From positions 67,001 to 131,000 of the forward strand of contig LR746281.1 in assembly GCA_902729315.2 (NCBI GenBank): 64,000 bases of DNA, given 5' to 3'. The notes beneath the pieces were generated by a model. That model made no database searches. It was given only the letters and a program-made list of their open reading frames with translations, and had not been told where the DNA came from. Position numbers and translations under genes: made by a program. The stretch is from Spirodela intermedia. Its lineage: Eukaryota; Streptophyta; Magnoliopsida; Alismatales; Araceae. Below, piece after piece: positions 11,111-24,407 of this stretch (positions are counted from its first letter, which is position 1; each line of letters begins with the position of its first letter).

Positions 11111-14100
11111 TAACACAATTTTGAAGCCCATCTACTTATAGGTAGTGATGCACACTGATTGTTGTAGGTTAAATAATATACATAATTTTAAAAAATCAAA
11201 AAAGGGAAGGAAGGGGGAACAATGAGAGAAAAGTATACTAGGAAGGAGAAAACTCATCGGGAAAAGAGAACACCAATGGGAGAGAAAAAATGAGAAATTG
11301 AGAATGTTAAAAAAACTGCATGAAACATTAGAAGAAGATGTTGTAAATGAAGGAAACTCCTATCTATCACCTTGTAATAAAGATCAAGAGGGAGAGTTAG
11401 AAAGTCATGGAAAGTAACTAAAAATGCAAAAACTAAAGATCTAAAATGTTGAAGACGAGGTAGAGAATTATTCTTTCTTGTGACATAGGGAAAGATGCAG
11501 AGAGAAGAGTGGAGCTCAAAGAGAAAGGAGAGCATAGGAAAGAAAAGAGAGAAAACAAGAGGGAGAAGAAAGGTGTAGAAGAAAATTATTTTTTTAGAAA
11601 AGAGGTGCATGAAATATATATATATATACACACATATATATATATATATTTGGTAGTAGTGAATGGGGATGTGATGACCTAGGGTTGGCTCATGAGGGAA
11701 TAAAGACTAAATTACCCTTATCTTATAGCCAAAGTAATTTTTGTCTCATAAATATAGAAAAATAAATTATTAAGCACCGAAAATTATTATCCATAGAAAA
11801 ATAATTATGATATTTAAAATTAAGTACACATTATTTTTTCATACTATTTATTCATGAAATAATGATAAGATTAAACACCTTTGTGTTAATTTTACTTTAA
11901 AATATCATGTTATCACACACCCAAATGCACTCATTATTAGTCTGTTAGTAGTGCACACAAATAAATACCTAGAACTAACAAAAGTTTAAATGCATCATAT
12001 TTCATGAGAACAAGGTAATAGTAAAATTAGCAAGCATAATTATTTAAAATTAAGAAGAAAGGTGTAATATTACGTAATTTGAGAATTCCTTAAAATACAT
12101 TTAAACTTTCATATCCCCTTGTGCAAGTTTCTAAAAAATATCAACAAGTGGATGCATGATATCAACTATACACTCCCCAAATCAAATTCTCGATGTTTGC
12201 TTCTTCATTGGAAGTGTAAAATATGAACTCTACATGCCTCAAATATGATACTCACTTTTTGGAGCTTCACTCTACCCTCTTCTTTTTTTTTTTGGCAAGT
12301 AGCTTTTTCCTCACAATTGCCTATTCATTGGGAGTGCAGAATATTAATTAGCCATCTAATGTTAAATATCTCATGGTTCACATCAATGACACATTAAATT
12401 TTATGTGCAAATGTGTGTAGGCTCTACAAAATTGATCACATAGTTTGATGAATATGTTAAAAACATGACTAACAACCTCACCCTTTGACTCATTAATATC
12501 AGAAGTATATACTTTAAGTCCAATCATTGAATATTTCATTTCTCACATGAAATATGAACCATGAAGTATACTGTTGGTGGTATGTAACTAAAATTAGACA
12601 TCATTTCACATAAATCTTGAAGCATGAACATGAAATTACATGCATATTTTGGAGGACTGTTTATTAAGGAGAACTATTCTTTATATGATAAAACATCATA
12701 ATCTTTCCAAGATTTCTGATTATGGAAAGTCAATGTAAGCCACATGCATAACCACTCTAAAATTTCTATATTGATACTCTGAAATATCCATCTTTACCTT
12801 GATATATCTATGTGTTTAGTCTCTTGATTGATGTTAATCAGATCTTCTTGATTTGATGAATTTTTTTATTCCTATTTAGTAGTCTAATTAAGCTATTTCA
12901 TTTCTTATGTTTATTTTATTTTTAAATTATATTTAAATACAAAGTAGATTAGCCCACCTAATGATTCATGCAATTAGATCTATTCACCCTCCTCTCTCTC
13001 TCTAGACTTATTTAGCCCTCCTTGACTCCTTCACATAATACCTTCTTTTAAGTTGAATGTGTAAAAATCAAGTCATAATTACAGGTTTTTCCAAATATAA
13101 AGAAGATGTATACAAGAAGAACTGATTATGTGCATGACATAATTAATTTCAGCATTTTATTTCTTCAAAAATGATCATTTTCTTTTCTCTCAAGCATATA
13201 ATGTTCGATTTATGGCAACGTCTAGACCAAAAAAGAGGGTTGAATTGACCATAGTAATTTCATTCAAAACGCATTCATGTGATGCTCTTCTAGCTTGTGG
13301 TACGACCAAGAGACCAGTTTTAGAGTCATTTGGTCTCCTTGACCTACATCCACTTTGTCAAGAGCATCATGTTATTGGCTTCCACTAAATGCTTACTATT
13401 TTTTCACTAATTAAAAGGGCCCAGCTCCCGCTGAGTTTCCCTTGAAACTCACTGTAGATCACCCCATCTGAAAAAATAAATTATTATTTATAAGCAGCAC
13501 TTAGTGCTGATCACCTCCCTTCAATTATGAGCAGCACTTAGTGCAAACTTACCCACAAATAACTAAAAAAAATTCACTAGGTTCTTGTCTCTAAGAAACA
13601 TTTTATGATGAGCTGGATTTCAAAGAAGATGACAAATGATTGATCTTGAGTTCTTGATCCTCTCCTAGTTCAAAGCTCACTAATTGTTGAAGACTTCTAA
13701 TTAGTTGATTGTTCGATTAGTCTGGTTTAAACTCTTCCCTCCCTCTCCCCCTCTGATAACTTTTGTGCAAAATAGTTTACATTTTTGAAGAATATCACGG
13801 TTCCTCATTAATATGTGGAAGAAATGAGCCATAAATACTAATATCAGCATGTTCCATTCAATAATAAAGAAGGGATCAAACAACAAACTTGACGTAAGAA
13901 TATGCTGATTAGCATACTACCCTTATGGCATACTCTTATCTCCTCAAAGCATGAGACCCTTCAACACTTCATTTGTGACACCCTTCATGGGGAAGCACAA
14001 GGTTCCAAGAGTAGAGCCTCACTACTAGTATGAGGTCACGTGGTGATATGTGAGGTGGTGCACGTCAATATGACATTGTACAACATGCACATAGGAGTAT

Positions 14101-15194
14101 TCTGCAGATACAGACAATGATATGACGTGATACACATGTGCAACAAAGGCCATGAGCAGATGTCACAACCGAGTCAAAACCAAGTAAAACTTATGTCTTT
14201 ATTCCTTCTCACAGTAGAAGTTAACTTTATATGAGTAGATATTGTGAATTATGCCTGTAACTAGTCCTTTCTAATGATTTGTCTATATGTGTAAATGTTT
14301 AGACGTGCTTATTTTGTCACATGATGCACCATGGGCGATTGATGTCAACTTACATCACTTCAAAATTATCTAAGCCCTTTTAATCCTAAATTTCTACTTG
14401 ATATTAGAGTAGGTTATAGTTCTGTAGAGTTTCTCAAGTTGTCAATAATGTTATCATGGAAGACATTGTTGTCTTCTTTCATTTAGAATGGATATCCTTG
14501 TGCATTCAGAAGAGTCTTCTTCTCTTGTGTGTACACAACTTCTCCCATGCTTTGTGGATTTTTTTTGTGCACAAGGAGTGAGCAATGTCCCACATGTTGA
14601 GTTTTGGAGTTGACAGAAGAACACAACAACAAAAATGTAGTATCATGTTGGATGATATGAGTGTACAAAGAGGTTGATACTTCACTATATCAAGTACACA
14701 TCAAGGTTGACATAGTGAGATACACCATTACTAAGATAATCAAATTCATAGGCAACCTAATGTTGGAGCATAAGTAAATCTATCAAAATATTGTGCATGT
14801 ATTCTATATGGTTTAACAACAAAACTAATGCAAATATCAAAAAAAAAAAATTGTGGTGTGTCAGAAAGCATTTGGCAAGGCAGATGGAGAATCCATGGTT
14901 GATAAATGTCCCTACATCAGGGACCTTTCATCCAACCACAAAATAGGAAACTCTACAGACATGAAAGATCAAATAGCATAAGTGCCCAACTGAGAGGCTT
15001 GACACTCAAAAGGTTTTCAGAGTCATCTACACACAGATGGAAGAGCGACATCCTCCCCACTAATTCGCAAATGGCACAAAGCATGCATCTGGCTAAGTGG
15101 AACGACAATGCATCATAGGCAACAGCAAGTGACACTTTCTGATGTGAATCTCTCTGCATACAGAGCAGAGAGATCAGCGTTTGCACTCTTCTGA
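11111..15194. other. AT-rich intergenic region, no gene recognised
   Basis: The only open frames are short and of low complexity. Visible structure is limited to an AT/AC dinucleotide tract at about 11613-11649 and two copies of AGCAGCACTTAGTGC, at about 13493-13507 and 13530-13544. Part of the region may be old transposon sequence, but no coding motif is left to show it. Confidence 0.5.
11613..11649. repeat. (TA)n / (CA)n microsatellite
   Basis: Alternating AT repeats interrupted by a short ACACAC block. Confidence 0.85.
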
Positions 15195-15593
15195 TCAACT
15201 ACATGCGTGGTTGACATCTGCAAAGCATCTTGCCTGGGATGTAGCAGCTTCCTCCGAAACAAGGGCTTGTAAGAGCAGTGTCTTAATTTCCCATGGAGTG
15301 TATGGAAATCCTTCCCTGGTATAGGCATTAAGCAGAGCCGCACTAGATTGCTTCACCAACTGAGAGAAGGCACTCCCATCAATGTCATCATTCCTCTCCA
15401 TCGCCTCTAACACAGTCAGTTGTGGTTCATAGCGCTCCAAAGCCGGTGACCCAAAAACTTTCCAGACCGAAGCCTCCTGGGGGACCATCATTGGCCATGC
15501 TTCTTCTCTTGCACTCCAGAACCTGAACAGGGCACGAGTCAGCCACCTAGGTAGCAAGCCCAACATTGCAACAAACATGCATCCCGTGCCCAT
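15195..15593 (-). CDS. PDF1-like C-terminal domain protein (exon or gene fragment)
   Basis: This 132-codon frame ends at 15195. Its last ~105 residues resemble the C-terminal domain of protodermal factor 1 and relatives: an FWSAREEAWP block (family YWxxHPxxW), VFGSPALERY, LTVLEAMERNDD, SSAALLNAYTREGFPY, EIKTLLLQALVSEEAA, ending near a Cys. Such proteins are usually secreted, with an N-terminal signal peptide. A CAG acceptor lies just upstream of position 15522, so the real exon may be 15195-15522, with the first ~24 residues here being intron. I could not find a signal-peptide exon upstream. It is either the last exon of a gene with a distant first exon or a 5'-truncated copy. Confidence 0.55.
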   Translation of the reverse strand: MGTGCMFVAMLGLLPRWLTRALFRFWSAREEAWPMMVPQEASVWKVFGSPALERYEPQLTVLEAMERNDDIDGSAFSQLVKQSSAALLNAYTREGFPYTPWEIKTLLLQALVSEEAATSQARCFADVNHACS

Positions 15594-16870
15594 GATGTGA
15601 GACTAATGAGTTGGATCCGTGGAGGATAAGCTTCTGTAGAACTGTACAATTACCGTGGGAGAGAGAAATACTGAAGTAAGTAGAATCCTACACACAAGTA
15701 CAGAAGAGAATGGGTCGACCATTATTCTGTGCAAAGTAAGCAACATATTCTGTACAGAAGGGAATAGAATCCTGCACGCAAGTAGAATCCTAAAGAGTCT
15801 GCAGACATCTAATTATGTAGCCTTGAACACGTCCAATTTGTGTCTAAAATGGAGCAGAAGCCATAGGTTTAACAACTCCCAAAAGCAACTGAAATCCTTG
15901 CTGGCTGGAACCCCGCAGGTTGTCCACAGTTAAAATGTTACCTTTGCCGTGAGGGGAGTGGAAATACCCCATCAACTGACACTTAAGATAAAAACGGCAT
16001 CTTCATTTCCCTCTCTGCCGTGAAATTTGTTAGCAGGCATGATGACGAGGAAAATGCAAAGTCTTTCACCCTTGTCAGGTGGTGCAATGTGAGCTGCACA
16101 GAGCTCACAGGGTGGGGCGAGATAATGAGAAGAGCATCTTCCCAGAAAGTTGCCTCAGGGGATACATGAGATCACTAGGCGTTGGACATGGTTGGAGCCC
16201 CGCGGTTGGCCTCATCTAATGGTCTCCATTGTCACCGAAGAATGAAAAACGAATAAAAAAAATTAAGAACCTTTCGCAGGGGTTGCAGAGGTGGTGGGTG
16301 TAGGGACTTGATAGGCACGGAGCCCACGACACAGCTAATTGGGGCTGTGACCAAGGATTTCCTAATGTGAATCATTGAAATACGGAGAATGATAGATCAC
16401 CACTAGGGGTCTGAGACGGCGCTCCTGTCTGTGGCAATCACTGTTTCGCAACGAACTTCTGATTATCTTCCCCTATGGACGAGCAAAATCGAACAGATAT
16501 GTGTATTCATCCTTCTGCCTTTCTCTTCTCTCTGCGTGTGTAGTCAATTTGGGAGTCCAGATCCCTTGTTCCTCTCAACAAAACAACGAGGGCACGACCA
16601 CTCAACCCGTACGGATCCCATTCAAAGACGCACTATAAATCCTCTGAGCTCTATGTCCACTTTTTCACTATGGGAGTGTGGTTGAACTCTGGGAGAGGCT
16701 TCTCCAGCGGAGCACCTACCGCTTCTTCAGGAATGGCCATGTGAAGATTAAACACTCCATACTCTCTTTCCTCCCCTATGGGAGCAGGGGGGAGGAATGG
16801 AATCTTCGTAACTTAGCGGCAATGTGAGACCCTAAAAGAGAGAAAAAAAACCGGGGGGGTGGGGTGGGGG

Positions 16871-16890
16871 GGAGAGAGAGAGAGAGAGAG
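16871..16890. repeat. (GA)n microsatellite
   Basis: A GA dinucleotide run in a purine-rich stretch, about 50 bp before a TATAAAGG element. Confidence 0.85.
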
Positions 16891-18868
16891 GGAGAGCGAA
16901 GAGGGGCCTAACTGGGGAGTGCATCTTCCTCTGCCTCTGGTATAAAGGAATCCCCCTCTCATTTCTGAAAGCGGCTGCGTGCTCCTCCCAGGTACCATTC
17001 TCCACGTCCCTTCTTCTCCGCCAGCCGCTGCAGTTGTTGCGCTTTCACACCCACGCACGAGAAGCAAGAGGGCCACGGCCCCACAAAGTGTCTCCATTTC
17101 CTACCCCCGACTCTCTTTCACCGACGCGCTCGCCCACGGCCAACGAGGACTACTCCCAGAGACGACTACGGCATCCCTCTGGTTGCTTAGTCCGGTGGTC
17201 GAGAGTTTTGTCCTGCTTCGGACTTGCCGTGAGCACCTCTCAAATGAACAAAAGGGGGCGACTACAAGGGCGGAAACACCGTCTGTAGATGCGTCGCTGC
17301 CGCGCCACCCTACGCCAACCCACTCCCCCGTGAGGATGACGTCACCGACGTTCAAGTGGGGTCTCTCTTCCAGAACACTCACAGCCCCCGCGTGATGTCT
17401 TTCCAGGAAAAGTGTTCAGTGAGTGCTCGGCCGAGAAGGGAGGTGCAGCGAGCGTTCAATTGATGGCGGGCTGTGAAGGACGGAATGCAGCCAGTCTGCA
17501 GCCGGATTCCTGATCTTAAAGACGGCTCCCCAGAGCTCGTGAAGGAAGGCAGTTCCAAGGGCCAGACCCCTCTTTCAGATGCCCTCGATTTAGGTTGCCC
17601 GGCTACTCACGAGACTTTGATCTTGATTATTAATCAGGGAACGGCGATCCAATTCAAGGTGGGAGGTCCGCCTCGCCCATCCCCTTTCTCAGCCGCATAA
17701 GAAGTGGAGCCGTCCCGAATGGTCCTCCGTGCACGATTCTCCATAGAGCTTCCTCGATGTCATTAAACGACGACCGCTCCTTAGCCCTCGCTGACTGCAC
17801 TCGAATAGGCGGAACAGGGCATGGCCGCGGCCTGTAACATGGCCTACCGCGCATTAAACCGTTCTTGCCGTGAACGGCACCCAACCAAGCCCCGGCTTAA
17901 GCTTTGACGAATGAGTTGGTCGTCACCTTGCTGCGACGAATGGTTTTGCTCTAGACGAGGATGACCGGGAGAAGCTGAACCCACCCCCGTTTACTGTTGT
18001 TTGACATTTTTTTTTCTTTCATCGGGCGGATACTTGGCCGACATTATTGCTTGCCGTCTCGATGGAGAGAGAGACGGGTGGTGGTGGGGAGGGGGAGGCA
18101 CCGGCGTTACACGTCGAGGTTGCATCGCCCTGTAAGCGGAAACAAGATGAGCAAGAACGCTTCTCCATGTTGTCGGAAGCGGACAGGGGGTGGGGGGCGT
18201 ACCAAAGAACTGTCGTCAGGCGAGGCGGTCACATCTCTCCAGTTACTCAGCAGGAATCGACGAATTAGGTGGCGCCGCCTAGCGAAGGGCACAGTCAGCT
18301 CCCTAGTTGTGGGGAAGGGGGGGCATCAATCCGCCCGTCCCAACCAAGCTCCTGTCCACATCACTCGGGGAGGCCACCAGCGGAGACCCGGCAACGAGCC
18401 GGGCACCTTACGTCACTCACCAGAGGAAAGGAAGATGAGTAATGTTCCCGGCAGAGTGGGAAGGAAGAAGTGAAGATTCGGGGGTGCGGACACCCTGCCC
18501 GATTGAACCCCCGATGCTCGCGTGGACTTGTCATTACTATTACGTTATGGCCCGAGCCCAGCGAGATGAATAGAGTGGAGTGGTCGGGAATGGTAGATGG
18601 CCTCGCCCGGACCCTCCTTCACAGAGCATGCGAGGCCCGGGGTCAGACCAGCTAAAAAACAGGCTCTGTTGCACCAATGCCATATGTAAACTGGTGCGCT
18701 TGCGACTCGACTCATTCACTGTGCTCCGGGCTCGGCAGGCTTCGTGGCTTCCGGTGCTGCGCGGGGGGTCGGATTGAGACTGTCGGATCGTGGGTATGAT
18801 AATACTCTAAGTGAAAACGCCGCGGGGCTCGGCCGGAAGGGAGGTTTGCGTTCGCTCGCGACGGCATG

Positions 18869-18887
18869 AGAGAGAGAGAGAGAGAGA
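18869..18887. repeat. (GA)n microsatellite
   Basis: An uninterrupted GA dinucleotide run inside the GC-rich segment. Confidence 0.85.
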
Positions 18888-20720
18888 TAGCGCCCGGCTA
18901 AGGCCAGTTATTTTTCCGAGATAGTCCCCGGTGGCGATGGCGCTGTCATACCTCATACTTTCCTCACCCTTGGATAAGCCCGGTGGCGATGACCCTGTCA
19001 AACAGGGACAGTTGTGATGACTCGCAGCCATAACTGCCGATTAGCGGGCACTGGTCCCTGCCCTGTGTTGCCCTATTCGTCAAGGGTCCACCCGGGGGTC
19101 AATAGGTTTATCGAGTCAGCTTCCCACTTCTTCCAGCTGACCTGCAAGCAAACGGCTTGCCTCTCGCTGGGAACAGACGCAGGATGCGCTCATCCTCGCT
19201 CGTCCCTAATCATGGCGCTCGACGATACATTGTGGGATCTCGGACAAGGGTTGTTTTGGATGCCATCGGGCCATTCCATCGCCACCCTTGCACGGAACGT
19301 AAAATAAACGGAAAGTAAAGAGGACTTCTCTTTCCCATCGAACAGGTTTTCTCACTCAGCAACTCCTCTCTGCATGTTTTCACTAACCCCATCCCCGCTT
19401 TTACCCGTCTCCCCAGCAAACACCCTCAACTTCCGGGTCCTCACCCCCCAACCTCATCCCCTCCCCACCCCCCCAACACCCGGGGCCCCAGCGAGTTCCC
19501 CGTCGCGCTGGAAATCTAGGGCTTTCTCTTCGGAGGGACTTGTTGTACTGGTCTGATGAGGGGGGAGTCACATGACTAAGATGTGATGCAGTTGCGCCCG
19601 ACGCCCTGCCTCAGGCCTTTCTCTTCGGCAGATGCGCGGACGACAGTGGGTTGGGTTCTCTCACCTTACGACTTTCGCGATTTTGAAAGCATCTAGTTGG
19701 TTTCCGGGTTTTCTGTATGATTCGGTCTTTTGTTTTCACACGAGAAGAAGATGAGGGATCGGTCAGCTCCGCTTATTTTCACTGGGTCGAGTTTTGCTTC
19801 CGATACGCCTATCTAATCGTTTGCATGCCATGACGGAAGACCCCCGCCGTGAGTGGTTCTGCAAGAGATCTGCTTAAACGTCGGCTGTTCCTTGTCCCCC
19901 GTGTGCATTCAGAGGATCAAAAGACCTTGTTCTCTTCTCCCATGCTTTCAAAGCTGCATGTACATGGTCGCTTTCGCCAAAAGAAAAATGCGGTTGCAAC
20001 TCATCTCTGTAGCGGAGGAAGTCCGATTCGTCAATTTGATTAGCTGGCTGCAATTTGTACACATTTTTTTGTTAGTGTATCAGAACTGCGGGGAATGCTT
20101 CTAGAATGCTTCTATGCGGGGGTAATACGCCTCTTTTTTCTCTGCGCAGCGTCTCTATGTATTCATCAAACTTCCTCCTTTATCCTTTTTTAGTCATTGT
20201 GATGTGATTTTGCGGCGTGGGTTTGGGCTTCTTCTGGTTTTTTTCACGAAGAATTCCCTCGTATTCTCTCCCTGGCTGTTCAAAGAACTCCAGGTGATTG
20301 GTTCGATGCATGCTATTGACGCTACATATGAATCGCAATGGACTATTCTGGTTATCTTTCATCACGAAGGCTTGCCATCAATATTTCAAGGTGTTTGACA
20401 TATTGCGTCACGTGAACTGCGCTATGAAATTTACCTAATACGATAATGCAGATGCTTAAAAAGAGATACTCAGCCTCTACTCTCGTGAATGCATGCAATT
20501 AAGACGTTTACAACAGCCGGATTTATGTTTGCCACTCTAACACGAAATTCGGTAAGCTCCAAGGAGAGGATGCGATGCCGAAGTAGCTACCCAGCTTTCA
20601 GTGCCGTCGTCGTTTTGAATTCAGTGGTCAGGATCAGTGGTACAAGGTTACTAGTGAGTTACAATCTTCCCACGAGGGCCTGTTTCTATGACCTCATTCC
20701 TTGTTATGAAAACAGGTGCG

Positions 20721-23700
20721 ATGGGCAGCGGGGTGGTAGGAGGTCTGGTCAACAGTGTTGCTCGATTTATTCATCTCGTTTCTTGCCAGACAATGAAAAA
20801 CGCTCCAGTTATGAAATACCTGAGGAACACTGTAGCAGCAATGAAACTTTTGAAGCCTGTACTCGACGGGGTAATTGATTCCCATGTGAACTTTAGCAAA
20901 GAACTTGCTAACTTATTTGAGGAATTGGATGCACTAGTCAACCAGGCAAGAGAGATTGCGGAGAAGCAGGCACACAGGATAAGCAAAATATGCAATGTGA
21001 GTGCCATCTTGACACCCTCATTCCTTACTGCGCAGTAAAGCTCGATAGACTCCCCATATCCGGTGTGATCGTTTAGGTTTGGCTTCAAGATTTCTAGTTA
21101 CGGGAGTGCACAAAGGCGCATCTGCTGTTGAAAAGGGTTTTTTTTTTCTCGTTTGGATTAATGAACCTCAGCTTTGATGACCCTGAACTTGGAGTTCTGC
21201 CCGTGGCCTCCCCCCTCCCCCCGATTGAAAAGGGTTTTTTTCTCGATTCTGACTGAGAAGCATCCATTGGAATTCTCTTGAATTCATATTCCCTCGATTG
21301 TCTTTTAGAGAGTGGATTGTGCCACATGATCCCTTTTCATTTTGTCCAAGAAGATTTTCTCGCTCATGTGCATTCTTCTCACAAAAGAGAAAAAAAACTT
21401 GTATACATTTAGTAAGAAAGTAGGTTGCCTGCAGTTCTGAGAACTCAGAATTTCCGAAATGGATGACCCATGCCTCCTCGCATTACCAAATGTTTGCCCC
21501 GCTCTCGCGTATTCCTTGAAAATAGTCCAAGGGGCAGCATGCGGTATGCATGGACTGCACTGCCTCATTCCCTCTGACGTTCCAGCTCAGCTTCCATCTT
21601 CTCCGCAACACATTCGGACCAGCATGAGTGCAGCTCCTGGTGCTCACTGTCCTGAAGATCCTCTGCCTAGGAGCCCCCAGGGAGAAAGCGATCCATGCCT
21701 TTCTCTTCAACCCCACATACATGACAAGAGAGGCACCAAGGTCATCTATGTAGTGGGACATCTGACCGAAGACAGGACGGGAGATAAAACTGGCACTATA
21801 AATCCAAACTAATTTTGAAACTTCATGTGTGTCTCTTATGTGGAAATAGTTTATTAATTCTACAACAGCGTTGATGTGCTGTAGTAACATGCGAAATTTT
21901 CTCGCTGCTGGATATAAGATTCAAGGGCTTTGTAATTCTACAACAGTATTGATGTGCTGTAAGATTTAACGCCATCCACAGGATTATCGGCCGGACGTAT
22001 TCACTTGCATGTTCATGAAAAAAAACAGATTCATTGCGATGCTTACTTGTACTCGAAGGTCAATTTTTATCGAGAACGATGCCATATACATTGTCCGGTT
22101 AACTTTTCTTCCATGATTCTTCCTCCTGGAATTTTTCAGGTTCTACAATGTGAACCGCTAGTAATCAAGGTCCAGAATTCTTCAATGGAAATTTGCCGGA
22201 TTTTGATCAAATCACTGCAGCCTTTTCCTCCAAGTTCGCTCTACGCCTGTATACAGGTACCTAATCGGTCCAGGGTTGATAATCACTGTATTTTAGGTTG
22301 CGTTTTTTCGTTAAAATAAGCGATTTTGTAAGAACAAGGGGCCTTATACTCTGCAATGTGTTTTAGCACTGCATACAGGAACTTGAGTGTACTAATCAGG
22401 GCAACACATCAGAGCTTATCGAGGTTTCTTTGAGGGATCAAAGGGATTACGGCATTTCCTCTCCCGAACGTATCATCAAGATTGCAGAATCTCTTGGTTT
22501 TGCATCTAACGAGGAACTCTTGGTGGAAAGGATAGCTCTAGAGAAGGAGAAGACAAGGATCGAACTCGTGGGAAGCCAAGGAGATTCAAGCCTCATCGAC
22601 CAGGTGATTGAGCTTGTGAGGGTCATCGGCCCTTGCCTCGAGAAACAAAAGCAATGTGAGGTGAAAGATCGATTGCCTGTCCCTTCATATTTTCGCTGTC
22701 CTCTATCTTCGGAGCTTATGCTGGATCCAGTAATCTTGGCATCGGGACAGACGTTCGAAAGATCTTTCATACGGAAGTGGCTTGACAGTGGACTCAGGAT
22801 CTGTCCCAGCACTCGTCAGATACTTGCTCATACCAATCTTGTTCCTAATTACACAGTCAAAGTGCTGATTACAAATTGGTGCGAGGAAAATGGCGTGAGG
22901 ATTAGTCATTCTGCTGACGCTGAGGCCGTTTTATCTCCCTCTTCGTGCCATTTAACTTCAGGAGGTCCAGGGGTTGGACGTAATCTTCGTGGACCAATTC
23001 ATACTGGTTCCGCTTTAAGGCCTTCCGAGCTTGGGGATTCTCCCGAACGGCAACGAGCTGAAGTTTCGGCACAAGACAGTGAAGAAGAAGAAGAAGAAGA
23101 AGAAGAAGAAGAAGAAGCAGAAGAAGATAGCAGTTTTAAGAGTTGTTACAGGATACTCTCAAATGAGGCGTTTAAATGCGATCCTTTTCTTGGGCGACAG
23201 CCATCTGATCATTGTCGGAGTGAGTCTGCCTCAAGTGCCATCTCTACGCTCGACGTAATGAGCAGATCGGATGACAAGACAGTCGTGTTACCTGCAGCAC
23301 AGTCTCCCTCACCAAATCATTCGAGTTTTTCTCCGTGGAGTCAAGGCTGCTCCAACTATGGATATGATGGCCACGACGTCAGGACCCCTTCTTCAACCCC
23401 GGGATCTAGATCGGACGATCCGGCGGATTATTCTCTTGTTGAGAGACTGGTGGACGATCTAAAAAGTCCAGACGAGGAAGTGAGAGCCGCAGCTGCGTTG
23501 GAGCTGAGACTCCTCGCAAGGCACAGTGCAGACAACCGCATTCTGATAGCAAGATGTGGGGCTATTCCGCCCTTGGTTTCCTTGCTGGATTCAGGGCCGA
23601 CCCAGACGCAGGAGCATGCTGTTACAGCGCTGTTGAATTTGTCGATCAACAACAGGAATAAGGTTGCTGTAGCAGAGGCAGGAGCCGTCGAACCGCTCAT

Positions 23701-24403
23701 CCACGTTCTGAAATGCGGGAGCATGGTGGCCAGGGAGAATGCAGCGGCGACGCTGTCCAGTCTCGCCGTGCTGGAAGAATACAAGATCAGGATCGGGCGC
23801 ACCGAGGCGGTTAAAGCTCTGGTCGACCTTCTAGGCTCTGGAAATCTCAGAGGTAAGAAAGATGCGGCCACTGCACTGTTCAGCCTTTCGATTATCCATG
23901 AGAATAAAGCACGCATAGTCCAAGCCGGGGCTGTAAGACATCTTGTCCAGTTGATGGATCCCGACGGCGGAATGGTCGACAAATCGGTGGCACTCGTGGC
24001 CAATTTGTCGACGATAAGTGAGGGTTGCCAGGCCATTGCTCAGGTAGGAGGTATACCCTTGCTGGTTGAGGTGGTGGAAGCCGGGTCAGAGAAGGGAAAG
24101 GAAAACGCGGCTTCCGCTTTGCTGCAGTTGTGCATGAACAACCACAAGTTCTGCAGCCTGGTGCTTCAGGAAGGAGTCGTGCCGCCCTTAATTGCGTTGT
24201 CTCACTCGGGCACGCCAAGGGCGAAGGAGAAGGTATGCACACACGACTCGCATGCCACATACTTCTGCTATTACTGCCAACTGTCGGCTGGGATTGATGA
24301 TGCTTTCCTGACGGGTTCCATGGAATCCACTTTTCTGCAGGCTCAGCAGATCCTCAGTCAGTTCCGATGTCAGCGCGAAGGTAATTTCGGGAGGAGGCGA
24401 TGA
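20721..24403 (+). CDS. PUB4: U-box/armadillo E3 ubiquitin ligase, PUB4-like
   Basis: Four coding exons, 20721-20996, 22140-22256, 22379-24232 and 24341-24403, join in phase into about 769 residues. Order of domains: an N-terminal UND-type helical domain (about 1-170, including MKLLKPVLDGVIDS), a U-box near 232-305 (SYFRCPLSSELMLDPVILAS, then GQTFERSFIRKWL), an acidic Ser-rich linker with twelve consecutive Glu, and armadillo repeats from about 482 to the end (AVTALLNLSINNRNKVAVAE, GKKDAATALFSLSIIHENKA). The C-terminus, AKEKAQQILSQFR, fits the PUB4/PUB2 class. Proteins of this class transfer ubiquitin from an E2 bound by the U-box to substrates held by the ARM repeats; AtPUB4 acts in root meristem and immune signalling. 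The start is the ATG just after an acceptor at 20715, implying a 5'-UTR intron. An in-frame ATG at 20706 is the alternative. The last intron (24233-24340) has no in-frame stop. Confidence 0.93.
21857..21962. repeat. Short direct repeat in the first PUB intron
   Basis: ATTCTACAACAG-x2-TTGATGTGCTGTA occurs at 21857-21883 and 21935-21961, 78 bp apart and differing at two positions. Otherwise intron 20997-22139 shows no feature. Confidence 0.75.
23081..23116 (+). repeat. (GAA)12 coding microsatellite (poly-Glu)
   Basis: Twelve uninterrupted GAA codons encode the glutamate run in the linker between U-box and ARM repeats. Length polymorphism would change glutamate number without shifting the frame. 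Confidence 0.9.
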
Positions 24404-24407
24404 TCAT

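Larger units (their letters stand above)
15594..20720. other. Intergenic region with a GC-rich segment; probable PUB 5' leader at its end
   Basis: From about 16900 to 19600 the DNA is strikingly GC-rich compared with the AT-rich DNA before it, with many overlapping open frames on both strands, none with a recognisable domain. (GA)n tracts lie at about 16871-16890 and 18869-18887. A TATAAAGG occurs at 16941-16948. CCGGTGGCGATG occurs twice, near 18928 and 18979. The 3' end probably contains the U-box gene promoter and a 5'-UTR intron, because GAAAACAG at 20708-20715 is an acceptor-like sequence just before its ATG. Confidence 0.5.
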
